DNA from: Hoplostethus atlanticus
Lineage: Eukaryota; Chordata; Actinopteri; Trachichthyiformes; Trachichthyidae
Direction: 5' to 3'
Length of the DNA stretch: 64,000 bases
NCBI GenBank assembly: GCA_034670405.1
Contig: JAXDDX010000034.1
Span: forward strand, 2,095,501 to 2,159,500
Below, one piece after another: positions 1-9,494 of the stretch. A program made the position numbers and the translations under genes. A model generated the notes under the pieces. That model saw only the letters and a program-made list of their open reading frames with translations. It did no database searches and was not told the origin of the DNA. Within the stretch, counting starts at the first letter, position 1. The number at the start of each line of letters is the position of its first letter.

Positions 1-79
1 TATCTTTGGCAGGTAAATCGGTGCTCTATTATTGAAATAGAATCAAAAGAATGATGTTCAGACCTGAGTTATAAATCAA

Positions 80-81
<2 letters not shown>

Positions 82-114
<33 letters not shown>
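82..114. repeat. (TG)16 microsatellite
   Basis: Uninterrupted TG dinucleotide run. Open frames reading through it give Cys-Val repeats and are not coding. The rest of 1-560 shows no recognisable element. Confidence 0.95.
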
Positions 115-117
<3 letters not shown>

Positions 118-569
118 GAAAGGAACTAACACTGTGAATTTATCCAAGAGTCCCTCATCCCTTCTTCCTCCTTTGTCTCCTTCATCTTTACCCTTTCACA
201 GTCGCCCCTGTTTCTCTTATTGTAAACACTCACTCACTCACTGTGATTACTCTCTAAGGAGTGGGACAATTCAATAATTCTCTCCTTCCTTCCTTCCTAT
301 TCTATCTTCATTTAAAGGACTGAAGCCCTGTTGACTGTTATCAGTTGAGGACTTCTGAATGATGGTGGCTGCTTTACATCTGGAACCCCATCGTGAAAGC
401 TGATCTTCCTGAGTGGTTTCATCCTTTAGTTGGCACCGTGCCCGACAGCCACGGAGCTCTGGTGCTCCTGTCTTTTGTTTACGTTAGTATTTGTGAATGA
501 TGTGTCTTTTATCTCAGCGTGAATGTGATTTTGAGTATGAGTGTCTTTAGCTTGCCGAGCCGATCTATC

Positions 570-1650
570 TACTGCCCCCAGAGAAATGTCCTCCATAATT
601 TTAGCTGGAGTCTACATCCCACCCCAGGCAAAACATGATGAAATTGACATTGAAAAATGTTTATCAGTGGGGCATTACCAAATTGGCCCAGACATCCCAA
701 CTCTGCAACCGTCATTCTGAGTGACTTTTACCACTGTAACCTGGGGGATGAATTCACCAAAAAACAGTGTGAGCGACTGGTTATCTGCCCAACCGGTGAG
801 GAGCAAATGTTAATAATTTACTTAATAATTTGTACTTCAATATGAAGGGTGTATTCCGCCCTCGGCAATTCAGATTGAGCCAAACCAATCTGCACCGCAA
901 TCCAGAGGCGGACCCCCCCCCCCTCCGGAGGCGACTGAAACGCTGAAACGCCGAGACCATAAACTGGCTCTGCGCTACAAACTTGGAGACGCTTCAAATG
1001 TGTGACTGACATTTTGATTCCTACACTGCTCCCTATGTCTGTTTCTGAGCGGATGCCTGCCGTCCATGCAAAAAAACGTCTTCAGTCCTACCCAGTGTCA
1101 TCATCGCTGAGGAGAACTCTTTCAACGATAAAACATCAGGAAACTCCAGTCTCACCCGGAGGCCTCAGAGACATGCTTCAGATCAGCCACCATGCTTTCT
1201 GTGCCTAAGAAGTACAAGCCCAGTACATTGACTTCAGTGTTAATAATGACTTTTTAGTACTCTCTATTAAAGGTGACACAGCTCCCATCGACCCCTTGCG
1301 TTTTTACCTACATGGCAAAGTGGTTTGGATACTGTCACACTTTGCCCTGGAACACCTGGACACCCCGGTGGTCCTGCTGTATGTCAGGATCAACACCATC
1401 CTACTGGAACTCCTCTGATTGTCCCAGCTGAATGTCACCCCCCCCCTCGATCTGTGAGTAGATAACATACTTTCTGACAAATAGGAGGCAGTTTGTTCAC
1501 CTGGTTCACCCCCTACCTGTTTGGCCCAGAGGCACTCTGTACACCAGCGTCTGTACCACCTGCCACGTAAGCAGCTTGATGGATGATACCACTCTGGTGT
1601 GGCCGCGGCTCCAACAAGGACGAGTACTGTACAGGTAACAGGTGGGACCC
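570..1650 (+). pseudogene. heavily decayed LINE endonuclease/reverse transcriptase remnant
   Basis: Short stretches in shifting frames match landmarks of Rex1-like non-LTR retrotransposons. Near 600 a translation reads IILAGVYIPPQA, the endonuclease strand with the YIPPQ motif that is also present in the minus-strand LINE at 34-37 kb. Near 700 a reading of TVILSDFYHCNL stands where intact copies have the GDFN motif. Near 1580 MDDTTLV stands where the reverse transcriptase has its catalytic ADDT motif. Stops and frameshifts break it everywhere, so it is dead. The order endonuclease then RT along the + strand supports one old copy compressed by deletions. Clade assignment is by eye only. Confidence 0.55.
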
Positions 1651-2192
1651 TCTCATGCCATGATTTTCAACAACAACAAGGAGCTGAATACATTCAAACC
1701 TGTGGCTACTACAGGAATACATTCCAATATATCGTGAAGGAAAGGGCAGGAAGGATTGAGACTGCAACAAAAAAAAAAGGTGTCTGCCCTTTTAACTCAT
1801 AAAAAGTTACACAATATGATGTGATGATGATGGGTATAGGTAGGTATGTCAGCGACCTCAGAGACATCCATGTGATGCAATCAGATGCAATCTGTGTAGC
1901 AGTACACCTTACACAGACACTGAGATCAATAAAGCAAACAAGCGAAGAGGTTAAAGTAATACAATCATGAACCCACACAAAACTAACACATGCGGGAAAA
2001 AAAACTGCAGAAGAAGACGAGCATGTGTGTGTGTCTGTGTATGCATGCAAGTTAGTTCCTTCCAATAATATGCCACAAAACAGATTTTTTTATGTGAATT
2101 TGCTCAAAAAGTATTATTTGGGTGCACGATGCCGCTGATCTCTCCTCTTATTACTTGAAAGCCTAGCTACTGAATTCTGAACCCGTTGCAGA
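1651..2192. other. non-coding stretch, nothing recognised
   Basis: Low-complexity A runs and short TG tracts; no open frame with domain-like character on either strand. Confidence 0.5.
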
Positions 2193-2340
2193 TGATAATA
2201 ATAATAATAATAATAACTTTAATTGAAGAGCGCCTTTCATGGTACCCAAGGCACTTAACAATGGAAAAGAGAAGAACTAGATAAGGTGAGAAAAATAACA
2301 ACTAGGCTAAAAGGTCAAACGAAGGACGAAGACAGAAAGA
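2193..2340 (+). repeat. (AAT)n-headed interspersed repeat
   Basis: An AATAATAAT run is followed by a segment resembling a common teleost dispersed repeat (a phrase of the kind AACTTTA..AGCGCCTTTCA followed by CCAAGGCACTTAACAA). The family is recalled by its characteristic wording and is not named here. From 2341 to 3006 I see no further feature. Confidence 0.45.
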
Positions 2341-3006
2341 GAAAGAAAGAGAAATAGGTCTATAATTACTCATAATGGAGGGGCTGAATCTCTTGCAAAG
2401 GGAGCTAATTAGCTGTCTAGGAGAGAAGTTTGTGGCAAATAATGATCATGACCCCTTTTTAGGAGTCTAATATTACTGTACATCCAGAGGATATGATGAG
2501 CATTTCATATCAGATACAATCTCCCAAAGTGTTTGTGCTAGAGAAACTGAAGAAGTGCTCATTTCCTGAACAGCACTCAGGCAGCAGTCAGGTGGTGTAA
2601 CCTGATTTCTTACGTTCTCAATTTTCCTCGGTGAAGAATGCATTCTTCGCGTGTGTTCAAGATGACAAAGTAATTGGCTTAGGTCTTCTTAATATGATTT
2701 GAAAAAAAAACTTTGACTTGTCGTCACATCTAAATAAAAGAGGTTGCATTGCTACTCCATTTCAGTGTGCTGAGTGAAAGAGATTAACAGTGACTGGTCT
2801 GTCTTGTTTCTGCCTGTCTACTCTGATCATTCTGACGTGGCCTGTCCACTCTGCATCAGACTACACGTGCTGATCAAATGTTATCGATGTTTTCATTTCA
2901 GTGTTGTGCCTTGGAAAGTGCTTCTATTGCACACACACAAGCACACCCACGCAATCGATCCATGATGCTGATATGAGCTTCTCTCTCTGATCTTTTATAA
3001 CCCCAT

Positions 3007-3157
3007 TGACAGGACAGGGCAGGACAGAACAGGACAGGACAGGGCAGGGCAGGACAGAGCAGGACAGGGCAGGACAGGACAGGACAGGACAGGACAGGAC
3101 AGGGCAGGACAGGACAGGACAGGACAGAGCAGGACAGAGCAGGACAGGACAGGACAC
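3007..3157. repeat. (CAGGA)n pentanucleotide satellite, left part
   Basis: About 30 units of CAGGA/CAGAG/CAGGG variants. The same array resumes at 7475-7509 on the far side of the LINE, so the two parts were one array split by the insertion. Long Cys-Pro-Val-Leu-Ser frames on the minus strand are translations of the satellite. Confidence 0.95.
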
Positions 3158-3595
3158 GACATTGAGGCTAACTTAAGGGTGCTGGCGAACAATAGGTTCA
3201 GACACAAGGGTAAGAAAGAGGCAAACGGTCCACCCAGTGAGTATAGCAACATCATAGTACACGTCGGCGCCAATGACATTAGGATGAGGCAATCGGAGGT
3301 CACCAAGCTCAACATAGCCAGGACATGTGACCTCGCTAGGAAGATGTGTCGGCATCGATTAATTGTCTCTGGCCCCTTACCTTTTGCGAGGGGCAATGAT
3401 GAGAGTTATAGCAGATTAGTCTCCCTCAACCTCTGGCTGGCGAAGTACTGTGAAGAAAAGGGATTAGTCTTCTTAGATAACTGGCCCTCCTTCTGGGGCA
3501 AACCCGGCTTGCTGAAAGCTGACGGCCTCCACCCTAATGGGGTAGGCGCTGCTTTATTATCTAGCAACATAGATAGATGTTTAAGGGAAAGCTGA
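3158..3595 (+). CDS. LINE ORF1 C-terminal part: SGNH/GDSL-esterase-like domain (5' truncated)
   Basis: The frame is open from the satellite junction (reading DIEANLRVLANN) to TGA at 3593-3595. It contains VHVGANDIRM, matching the GxND block of SGNH hydrolases, and ADGLHPNGVG, matching the DxxH block that carries the catalytic Asp and His. The upstream block with the nucleophilic serine is missing because of the 5' truncation, so this copy cannot make a complete enzyme. Esterase-type ORF1 proteins are known in CR1/L2 LINEs and are thought to act in RNA or membrane association. No start codon remains; GTG at 3179 is only an internal codon. ORF2 starts 24 bases further on in the same frame. Confidence 0.8.
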   Translation, partial: DIEANLRVLANNRFRHKGKKEANGPPSEYSNIIVHVGANDIRMRQSEVTKLNIARTCDLARKMCRHRLIVSGPLPFARGNDESYSRLVSLNLWLAKYCEEKGLVFLDNWPSFWGKPGLLKADGLHPNGVGAALLSSNIDRCLRES

Positions 3596-3619
3596 CATCT
3601 GTCTGTAGAGCTCGCCGGG

Positions 3620-6600
3620 ATGCAGGTGATTAGAGAACCTGCTAGGCCTAGAAAGGGTGTGGAGTCTGCCAGGTTAGAGCTTACAGCAGAACAGACTGAG
3701 ACTGTACCCCCCCCTCGCCATTTTCTCCCCATATCTACCGAGTTTTACCAGTCTGCTTTTACTTTATCCTCTGGCAGCAGCACCTCTCGATTTGAAAATT
3801 ACAGTACAGTCCTTCCAATTAAGACTGTATCTTTCTCCCACCACGCCCGTCAAATTTGCTACCGACCCACAGTAAATTACAGCAACTTAATTGAAATTCG
3901 ACCCACGCATACTGCCATTAACATTGATAAAAACTCTAGCAGTATTGAATGCCTCACTGTGGGCTTCATCAATATAAGATCATTGTCAACAAAAGCGTTG
4001 CTGATCAATGATTTGATTATTGAACATAATCTAGACATGATGGGTCTCTGTGAAACCTGGCTAAAGCCAAATGAGTTTCTGCCTCTAATTGAAGCCTCTC
4101 CCCCAAACTTTCTTAGTTCTCAGGTTGCCCGGGAGACGAAAAAAGGAGGGGGTGTTGCCCTGATATTTAACCCTATCCTTAGTCTTACTCCCAACACTAA
4201 CAACAAATTTACATCCTTCGAAGTCCTGATTCTGCGCCCTACAGCTACGAATCTCCCATCATTCTACTTAGCAGTACTTTACCGCCCACCTGGGCCCTAT
4301 TCGCTCTTCTTAGAAGAGTTCTCCAATTTAATTTCGGACTTAGTGACCCGAGCTGATAATATTCTCATTATCGGTGATTTTAACATTCACCTGAATAATT
4401 CCACCGATCCTCTCAGTAAGGCCTTCCTAGATCTTATTGATACTTGCGGCCTCACTCAATTTGTTAATGAACCAACCCACCATGGCGGCAACACCCTTGA
4501 CCTGGTTCTGACCCGTGGCATTCCTGTTTCTGCTTTAGTGGTCTCCTCTTATGTGCCCGCCCTATCTGATCACTATCTCATTAAATTTGAAATCGAATTG
4601 ATCTTCCCACGCCAAAAATGTGAAGATACTTATATTAGCCGTCGTATTAATGCCACTACGGCCTCGTTACTATCTGAAAAACTGCCCAGCTTTCTCGCAC
4701 CACTCTCTGGTCATGTTGGCTCACTCGACAATTTTGCCAACGAACTAAACGCTAGCCTTACCAAAGCGCTTGACTCAATCGCCCCGTTAGTTACTAGAAA
4801 ACACCACGCTAGGAAGTTTGCACCGTGGTTTACTCACGACACTCGTGCACTTAAACAAGCCTGTAGAAAACTAGAACATAAATGGCGATTGACCAAACTC
4901 GAAGTCTTCCGGCTTGCCTGGAATGATAGCCTGCTAAATTATAAATGTGCACTCTCGTCAGCCAAAACTGCACACTTCTCTAGGTTAATCAGTGCAAATA
5001 AAAACAACCCAAAGTTTCTATTCGACACTGTTGCTAAGCTAACACGGAATCCCTCCCCCTCTGATAGCTTTCTGTTTTCTCCGAATGATTTCATGTCCTT
5101 TTTTAGTCAGAAAATCGCGCTGATTAGAGATGAGATCACCAGTACACTCTCTACTGGCGGTGCCGTCTCACCCCTGAAAAGCCCACTTGGTGCTTCCCGG
5201 GCTGAATGTCTTTTCTCACAGTTTGATTTAGTTTCCTTAGACTCTCTCACCAAGCTAACTCTGTCTTCAAAACCCACGACCTGCATGCTTGACCCTCTAC
5301 CTGCTAAACTGCTTAAAGAAGTATTCCCTATCTTAGGACCCTCCATTCTCTATGTGATCAATCAGTCGCTCTCCACTGGCACGGTGCCCTCCGCCTTTAA
5401 AACGGCCGTGATCAAGCCACTACTGAAAAAAACGAACCTTGACCCCGAAGTACTTCAGAACTATAGACCAATCTCAAATCTGCCGTTCCTCTCCAAATTA
5501 CTTGAACGAACAGTAGCCAGTCAATTTACAGATTTTTTGTCAAAAAATAACCTGCTTGATCCCTTCCAATCTGGCTTTAGATCCTTTCACTCGACCGAAA
5601 CTGCACTCACGAGAGTGGTAAATTATCTTTTGTTAGCTATTGACTCCAATTCAACCTCAGCACTATTGCTACTTGACCTGAGTGCAGCCTTCGACACAAT
5701 TGATCATGCGATACTCTTGAACCGTCTTGAACATTATATTGGTATCCGGGGATCAGCCCTTTCTTGGTTTAGGTCTTACCTACTTGATAGATCACACCAC
5801 GTCTTTTACAACAACATGACCTCAGAGTATTGCAATATGGACTTTGGTGTCCCACAAGGCTCTGTCCTAGGACCACTGCTATTCTCTATCTATATGATAC
5901 CACTTGGTGGCATCATTCGCAAATTTGGCATTAACTTCCATTGCTACGCCGATGACACCCAAATTTACATACCAGTCAAACCAACCGATGACACCCAATT
6001 CCAAAAACTAGAGGCCTGCCTATCAGAGGTCAAATATTGGATGTCCCTAAACTTCCTACTCCTTAATGGCAGCAAAACTGAGATGCTGATTGTGGGACCG
6101 GCTAGACATAGACACTTATTTGAGAATAGTACTCTTAACTTTGATAGTTGTGTAATCTCCCAGAGCCCATACGTTAAAAACCTTGGGGTAAAATTCGACC
6201 CTACCCTCTCATTTGAGTTGCACATTAAGGAGATCACTAAATCAGCGTTTTATCATCTTCGCAATATTGTCAAAATTCGACCTATGCTAACAGAGGCAGA
6301 CGCAGAAATTTTAGTACATGCCTTTGTATCATCCAGAATCGATTATTGCAATGTCCTTTTCTCGGGCTTACCTACTGGGCGCACTAAAAAACTACAACTG
6401 GTCCAGAATGCTGCTGCCAGAATCCTGACCAAAACTAGGAAATTCGACCATATAACTCCCATCCTGTCCTCATTACACTGGCTACCAATTCAGGCCAGGT
6501 GTGACTTTAAGGTGCTTTTACTTACATATAAATCATTACATGGGATGGCACCGTCCTATTTATCCGATTTGATTAAACCTTATAAACCGCCACGCGCCCT

Positions 6601-6976
6601 CAGATCTCAGGACGCTGGCTACCTGTCTATCCCAGCAGTCAAAAAGAAAACTGCAGGTAACAGAGCCTTTTCTTACCGGGCTCCCTATCTATGGAACAGT
6701 CTGCCTGCCTCAATCAGAGAGGCAGGCTCTATCGAAGTCTTTAAGTCAAGGCTAAAAAAACCATTTATTCTCTCTCTGACCAGCCTTGAGGGAGTGGCTC
6801 AGTCTCTTCTCAGAGTAAGGCTAGACCAGTTAGCTCATCCTAGATCAGGGTCCTGCCGATGGATACTAGCATCCTGCCTACATGTCCTATTCTCCTGGTC
6901 TACCTGCTCCTGTCCACTGACGCTGGTCATGTTTGTCTGTGTGAGTGAGAGTGTGTGTCTGGGTGTGTGTGGGTGA
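3620..6976 (+). CDS. LINE ORF2: endonuclease-reverse transcriptase polyprotein, 1118 aa, intact
   Basis: The protein nicks target DNA and reverse transcribes its own RNA there (target-primed reverse transcription). The endonuclease domain spans roughly residues 110-330: FINIRSLS (~115), CETWLK (~144, catalytic Glu), GDFNIH (~251) and SDHYLIKF (~316, catalytic His). The reverse transcriptase spans roughly 530-860: NYRPISNLPFLSKLLER, AFDTIDH (~690), GVPQGSVLGPLLFS, and the catalytic YADDTQIY (~775). A C-terminal region with WNSLP and FKSRLKK ends the conserved part; the last ~60 residues are low-complexity and run into TG-rich DNA. Length is normal for the family. The ATG at 3620 is the first after the ORF1 stop and lies in the same frame as ORF1. 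No internal stop or frameshift. Confidence 0.93.
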   Translation: MQVIREPARPRKGVESARLELTAEQTETVPPPRHFLPISTEFYQSAFTLSSGSSTSRFENYSTVLPIKTVSFSHHARQICYRPTVNYSNLIEIRPTHTAINIDKNSSSIECLTVGFINIRSLSTKALLINDLIIEHNLDMMGLCETWLKPNEFLPLIEASPPNFLSSQVARETKKGGGVALIFNPILSLTPNTNNKFTSFEVLILRPTATNLPSFYLAVLYRPPGPYSLFLEEFSNLISDLVTRADNILIIGDFNIHLNNSTDPLSKAFLDLIDTCGLTQFVNEPTHHGGNTLDLVLTRGIPVSALVVSSYVPALSDHYLIKFEIELIFPRQKCEDTYISRRINATTASLLSEKLPSFLAPLSGHVGSLDNFANELNASLTKALDSIAPLVTRKHHARKFAPWFTHDTRALKQACRKLEHKWRLTKLEVFRLAWNDSLLNYKCALSSAKTAHFSRLISANKNNPKFLFDTVAKLTRNPSPSDSFLFSPNDFMSFFSQKIALIRDEITSTLSTGGAVSPLKSPLGASRAECLFSQFDLVSLDSLTKLTLSSKPTTCMLDPLPAKLLKEVFPILGPSILYVINQSLSTGTVPSAFKTAVIKPLLKKTNLDPEVLQNYRPISNLPFLSKLLERTVASQFTDFLSKNNLLDPFQSGFRSFHSTETALTRVVNYLLLAIDSNSTSALLLLDLSAAFDTIDHAILLNRLEHYIGIRGSALSWFRSYLLDRSHHVFYNNMTSEYCNMDFGVPQGSVLGPLLFSIYMIPLGGIIRKFGINFHCYADDTQIYIPVKPTDDTQFQKLEACLSEVKYWMSLNFLLLNGSKTEMLIVGPARHRHLFENSTLNFDSCVISQSPYVKNLGVKFDPTLSFELHIKEITKSAFYHLRNIVKIRPMLTEADAEILVHAFVSSRIDYCNVLFSGLPTGRTKKLQLVQNAAARILTKTRKFDHITPILSSLHWLPIQARCDFKVLLLTYKSLHGMAPSYLSDLIKPYKPPRALRSQDAGYLSIPAVKKKTAGNRAFSYRAPYLWNSLPASIREAGSIEVFKSRLKKPFILSLTSLEGVAQSLLRVRLDQLAHPRSGSCRWILASCLHVLFSWSTCSCPLTLVMFVCVSESVCLGVCG

Positions 6977-7477
6977 GTCTCCTATCTGTTCCAGGCCGCA
7001 GCCCGGCAGAGTTGGCGTCTGGTTGGTCCCCCCTCCTACGACGATGCTGACTGAGCGGACGTTGCGTTCTCCTATCTGGGCAGTGTTGGCGCCTGCATGG
7101 TCCCCTAGTCCTATGATGACGCTGACTGAGTTGCCGTTGCTGTGATGCCGCCCCATCAGATCTGGATGTCCCACCAAAATAAACTTTCATATATTGTGTA
7201 TACGCTGCTTGCCCAAACTCGGCATCTATTGCACGCCCAACCGTCCTGGTAGGGGGATCCCTCTCTGAGTAGCCCCTCCCAAGGTTTCTCCCAATTTTCC
7301 CAGTGAGGGTTTGTGGGAGTTTTTCCTTGTCCTCTGTGAGGGTCTAAGGCTGGGGGATGTCGTGTACTAACCATTTATTATTTTCACATGTTGGGCACTA
7401 TGAAGCCCTTAGAGACTGTAACGGTGATTAAGGGCTATACAAATAAATGTGATTTGATTTGATTTGATTTGATTTGA
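6977..7477 (+). other. 3' UTR and (GATTT)n tail of the L2-type LINE
   Basis: Contains an imperfect tandem duplication (about 6978-7066 and 7068-7142, each opening with TCTCCTATCTG and closing with GCTGACTGAG plus GTTGC), then a conserved L2-like 3' segment ending in ATACAAATAAATGTGATTT and about five GATTT units. The 3' end of such LINEs is normally where the reverse transcriptase recognises its RNA. Confidence 0.8.
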
Positions 7478-7509
7478 CAGAGCAGGACAGGACAGAGCAG
7501 GACAGGACA
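7475..7509. repeat. (CAGGA)n satellite, right part
   Basis: GACAGAGCAGGACAGG units continue the array of 3007-3157 after the LINE tail and stop at 7509. Confidence 0.93.
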
Positions 7510-9494
7510 TGTTTGCCTGAGGACAAAACCCTACTACAGCCTTTAGACAACACCCCTATGTAGTGGTAGCCATCGTAGCCCCTGTATATCCTGCCGCCGT
7601 CATGTGTTTATACTCCAATGTCCTCTGCAGCCTATTCTGGCTGCGATATTCTTAAATAGAGAGATATATTGTGACACACTGTAAAATGTCTGTGACCATT
7701 CCCTGCTTACTCTGTCATATGAAAGGAAAGCATTGTTTTGGCTTTCTCAAACAATTGCTCTCCGGGGAACTGATGCGGCAATTTATCCTTTTTGTTTGCC
7801 CTGCTTCTCAGTGGTTTACTCACATCGCTGCGGTGATATTTCACTTTAGTTGGACGCTTTTTACTTTCAGCACACGTACCTGCATATGAGCTCATGAAGA
7901 ATCAACCGCAGACGTTGACGTCACCCGTTTTATTTTGAAAAGCCTCATCTAAAGTCACATTTCTAACATACACATGAACTATGTCAGTGTGGATCCTCAA
8001 TATAGTTTTTTTCCTTTATTCTTGGTTGTAATTTTGTCCCTTGCATAGAGGCAGGGACTATTGATCCGCGGTACAGTTAAAGGTTGGTTGACTGTTCATT
8101 GACAGGTATGAGTACGTGAGTAAGAGAGGGGGGGGGGGGGGGGGGGGGATGCTCTCTGAAACTGAAATAGTCGGAATGAACCTTTTACACGTTCAGCTAT
8201 GATAAACAGCCGCTCTCTCTATGCTTGGGTCAGTCGGGTATTTGACTTATTGGAGGAAAAGCTAGAACACACACCTATCGCCCACTGTGTGACCAGTGTG
8301 ATGCCTTGTCCACGGGGGTCTGGTATCGATCATTCTCTTCCTTGCCACCTCACACTCAGTCTCTCTAAACCCCTCTCTCTCTCTCTCTCTCTTTCCTTCT
8401 ATCTATCTCTCTCTGTTCCCCTCACCCTCTCTCCATGCCCCATTAGTGCTGTGAATAGCCGCCAGGGATGCCTGAGGCTACTAGGTAAAACACTGAACAG
8501 AACTGACAGGGGAGAAGAAGGAGAGGGAAAAGGAAGACATGTTCCAGAGTGATGAGAGCAGAAACAGGAGAGAGAGCACAATTGGATGGAAGCATCTTCT
8601 CGCGATTAAGCCGTTGTAGGTGGTGCAAAAAACCTATTAGCAAAGTTTTTTTCTAGAAGGTTTTTCTAGATTTACAGTATATTGCATTTGCTTGTGCTCA
8701 ATAGGAAATTTCAGGGATCTCAGCAAACCTTTTCTGCAACTTTTTATTGTCAAAATGTCCGGGTGGCAGGTTTCATATTCTTTTCTAAAACGCTGTGTGG
8801 AATATTTTTATTTTTATTTGATTTTACTAACTTAGACTCGTTGAAATCGATATGGAGGCCGGGACAAGTCAAAATGAGTTTTCATCACTCTGTGGCTGCT
8901 TTTTCCAGAACAAACTTCTCTCTCTCTCTCTCTCTCTCTCCCCATCTTTTATTTTGTTCATTTCAATTAATGTCATCATATTGTTCTCCAACTTTTGCTT
9001 CCTCCTACATCGGGCCGTGTCAGAGGAGGACTCTGACATCCTCCTCTTAATCATCGTCGTCACCAGCATCAACAACAACTCATTGCCACCTCCACAGTCA
9101 TGATTCAGGTGTGTGTGTGTCTGTGTGTTGAATAAATTCTCCTCTCAGACAGTTTCTCTTGCATCAAGTGTCTTTAATATAAAAGCATGGCCATGGGAAG
9201 AGACATAAGAGTCAGCATTCCAACACATGAATAACAGTATTACAAAGAAAACAGGTAAATAGTATTTTCTTCCACAGTGTGTGTGTGTGTTTGATTCTGA
9301 CTGAAAGTAGATTTCTATGACGTTTCATCCAAGGAATCATTTGTTTTTAATACCCTGTGTATCACACCTTGGTCTATTTCTGTAAATTAATTCCAAACCG
9401 TTCGCAGAAAATAACGACATAACTTCAAAGGCCCGTGGATAACGTTTTAAAATGGATTTTCTTTAAGCGAGTGTATGGTTGGGCATCCACTTCT
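7510..9494. other. non-coding stretch with simple repeats
   Basis: Holds a G21 tract (8128-8148), CT-rich tracts near 8370-8440 and 8920-8940, and TG tracts near 9110 and 9280. No exon-like frame with conserved character was found on either strand. Confidence 0.5.
8128..8148. repeat. G21 homopolymer
   Basis: Uninterrupted run of 21 G after TAAGAGA. Length is unlikely to be reliable in the assembly. Confidence 0.9.

Larger units (their letters stand above)
3158..7477 (+). mobile_element. 5'-truncated L2/CR1-type non-LTR retrotransposon
   Basis: The element contains, in order, the end of an esterase-like ORF1, an uninterrupted ORF2 with apurinic endonuclease and reverse transcriptase, a 3' UTR, and a terminal (GATTT)n tail at about 7449-7477 instead of poly(A). 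A 3' end of the form GATTAAGGGCTATACAAATAAA before a short tandem tail is characteristic of L2-group LINEs in fish. The 5' end is truncated inside ORF1, directly against the (CAGGA)n array, which resumes at the 3' end. Any target site duplication is hidden by the repetitive target. An intact ORF2 implies a recent insertion. The assignment to L2 rather than another CR1-group family is by recognition and not by alignment. Confidence 0.9.

Noticed and set aside
2924..3396. Minus-strand frames with Cys-Pro-Val-Leu-Ser repeats
   Set aside because: Translation of the (CAGGA)n satellite and the antisense of the LINE ORF1.
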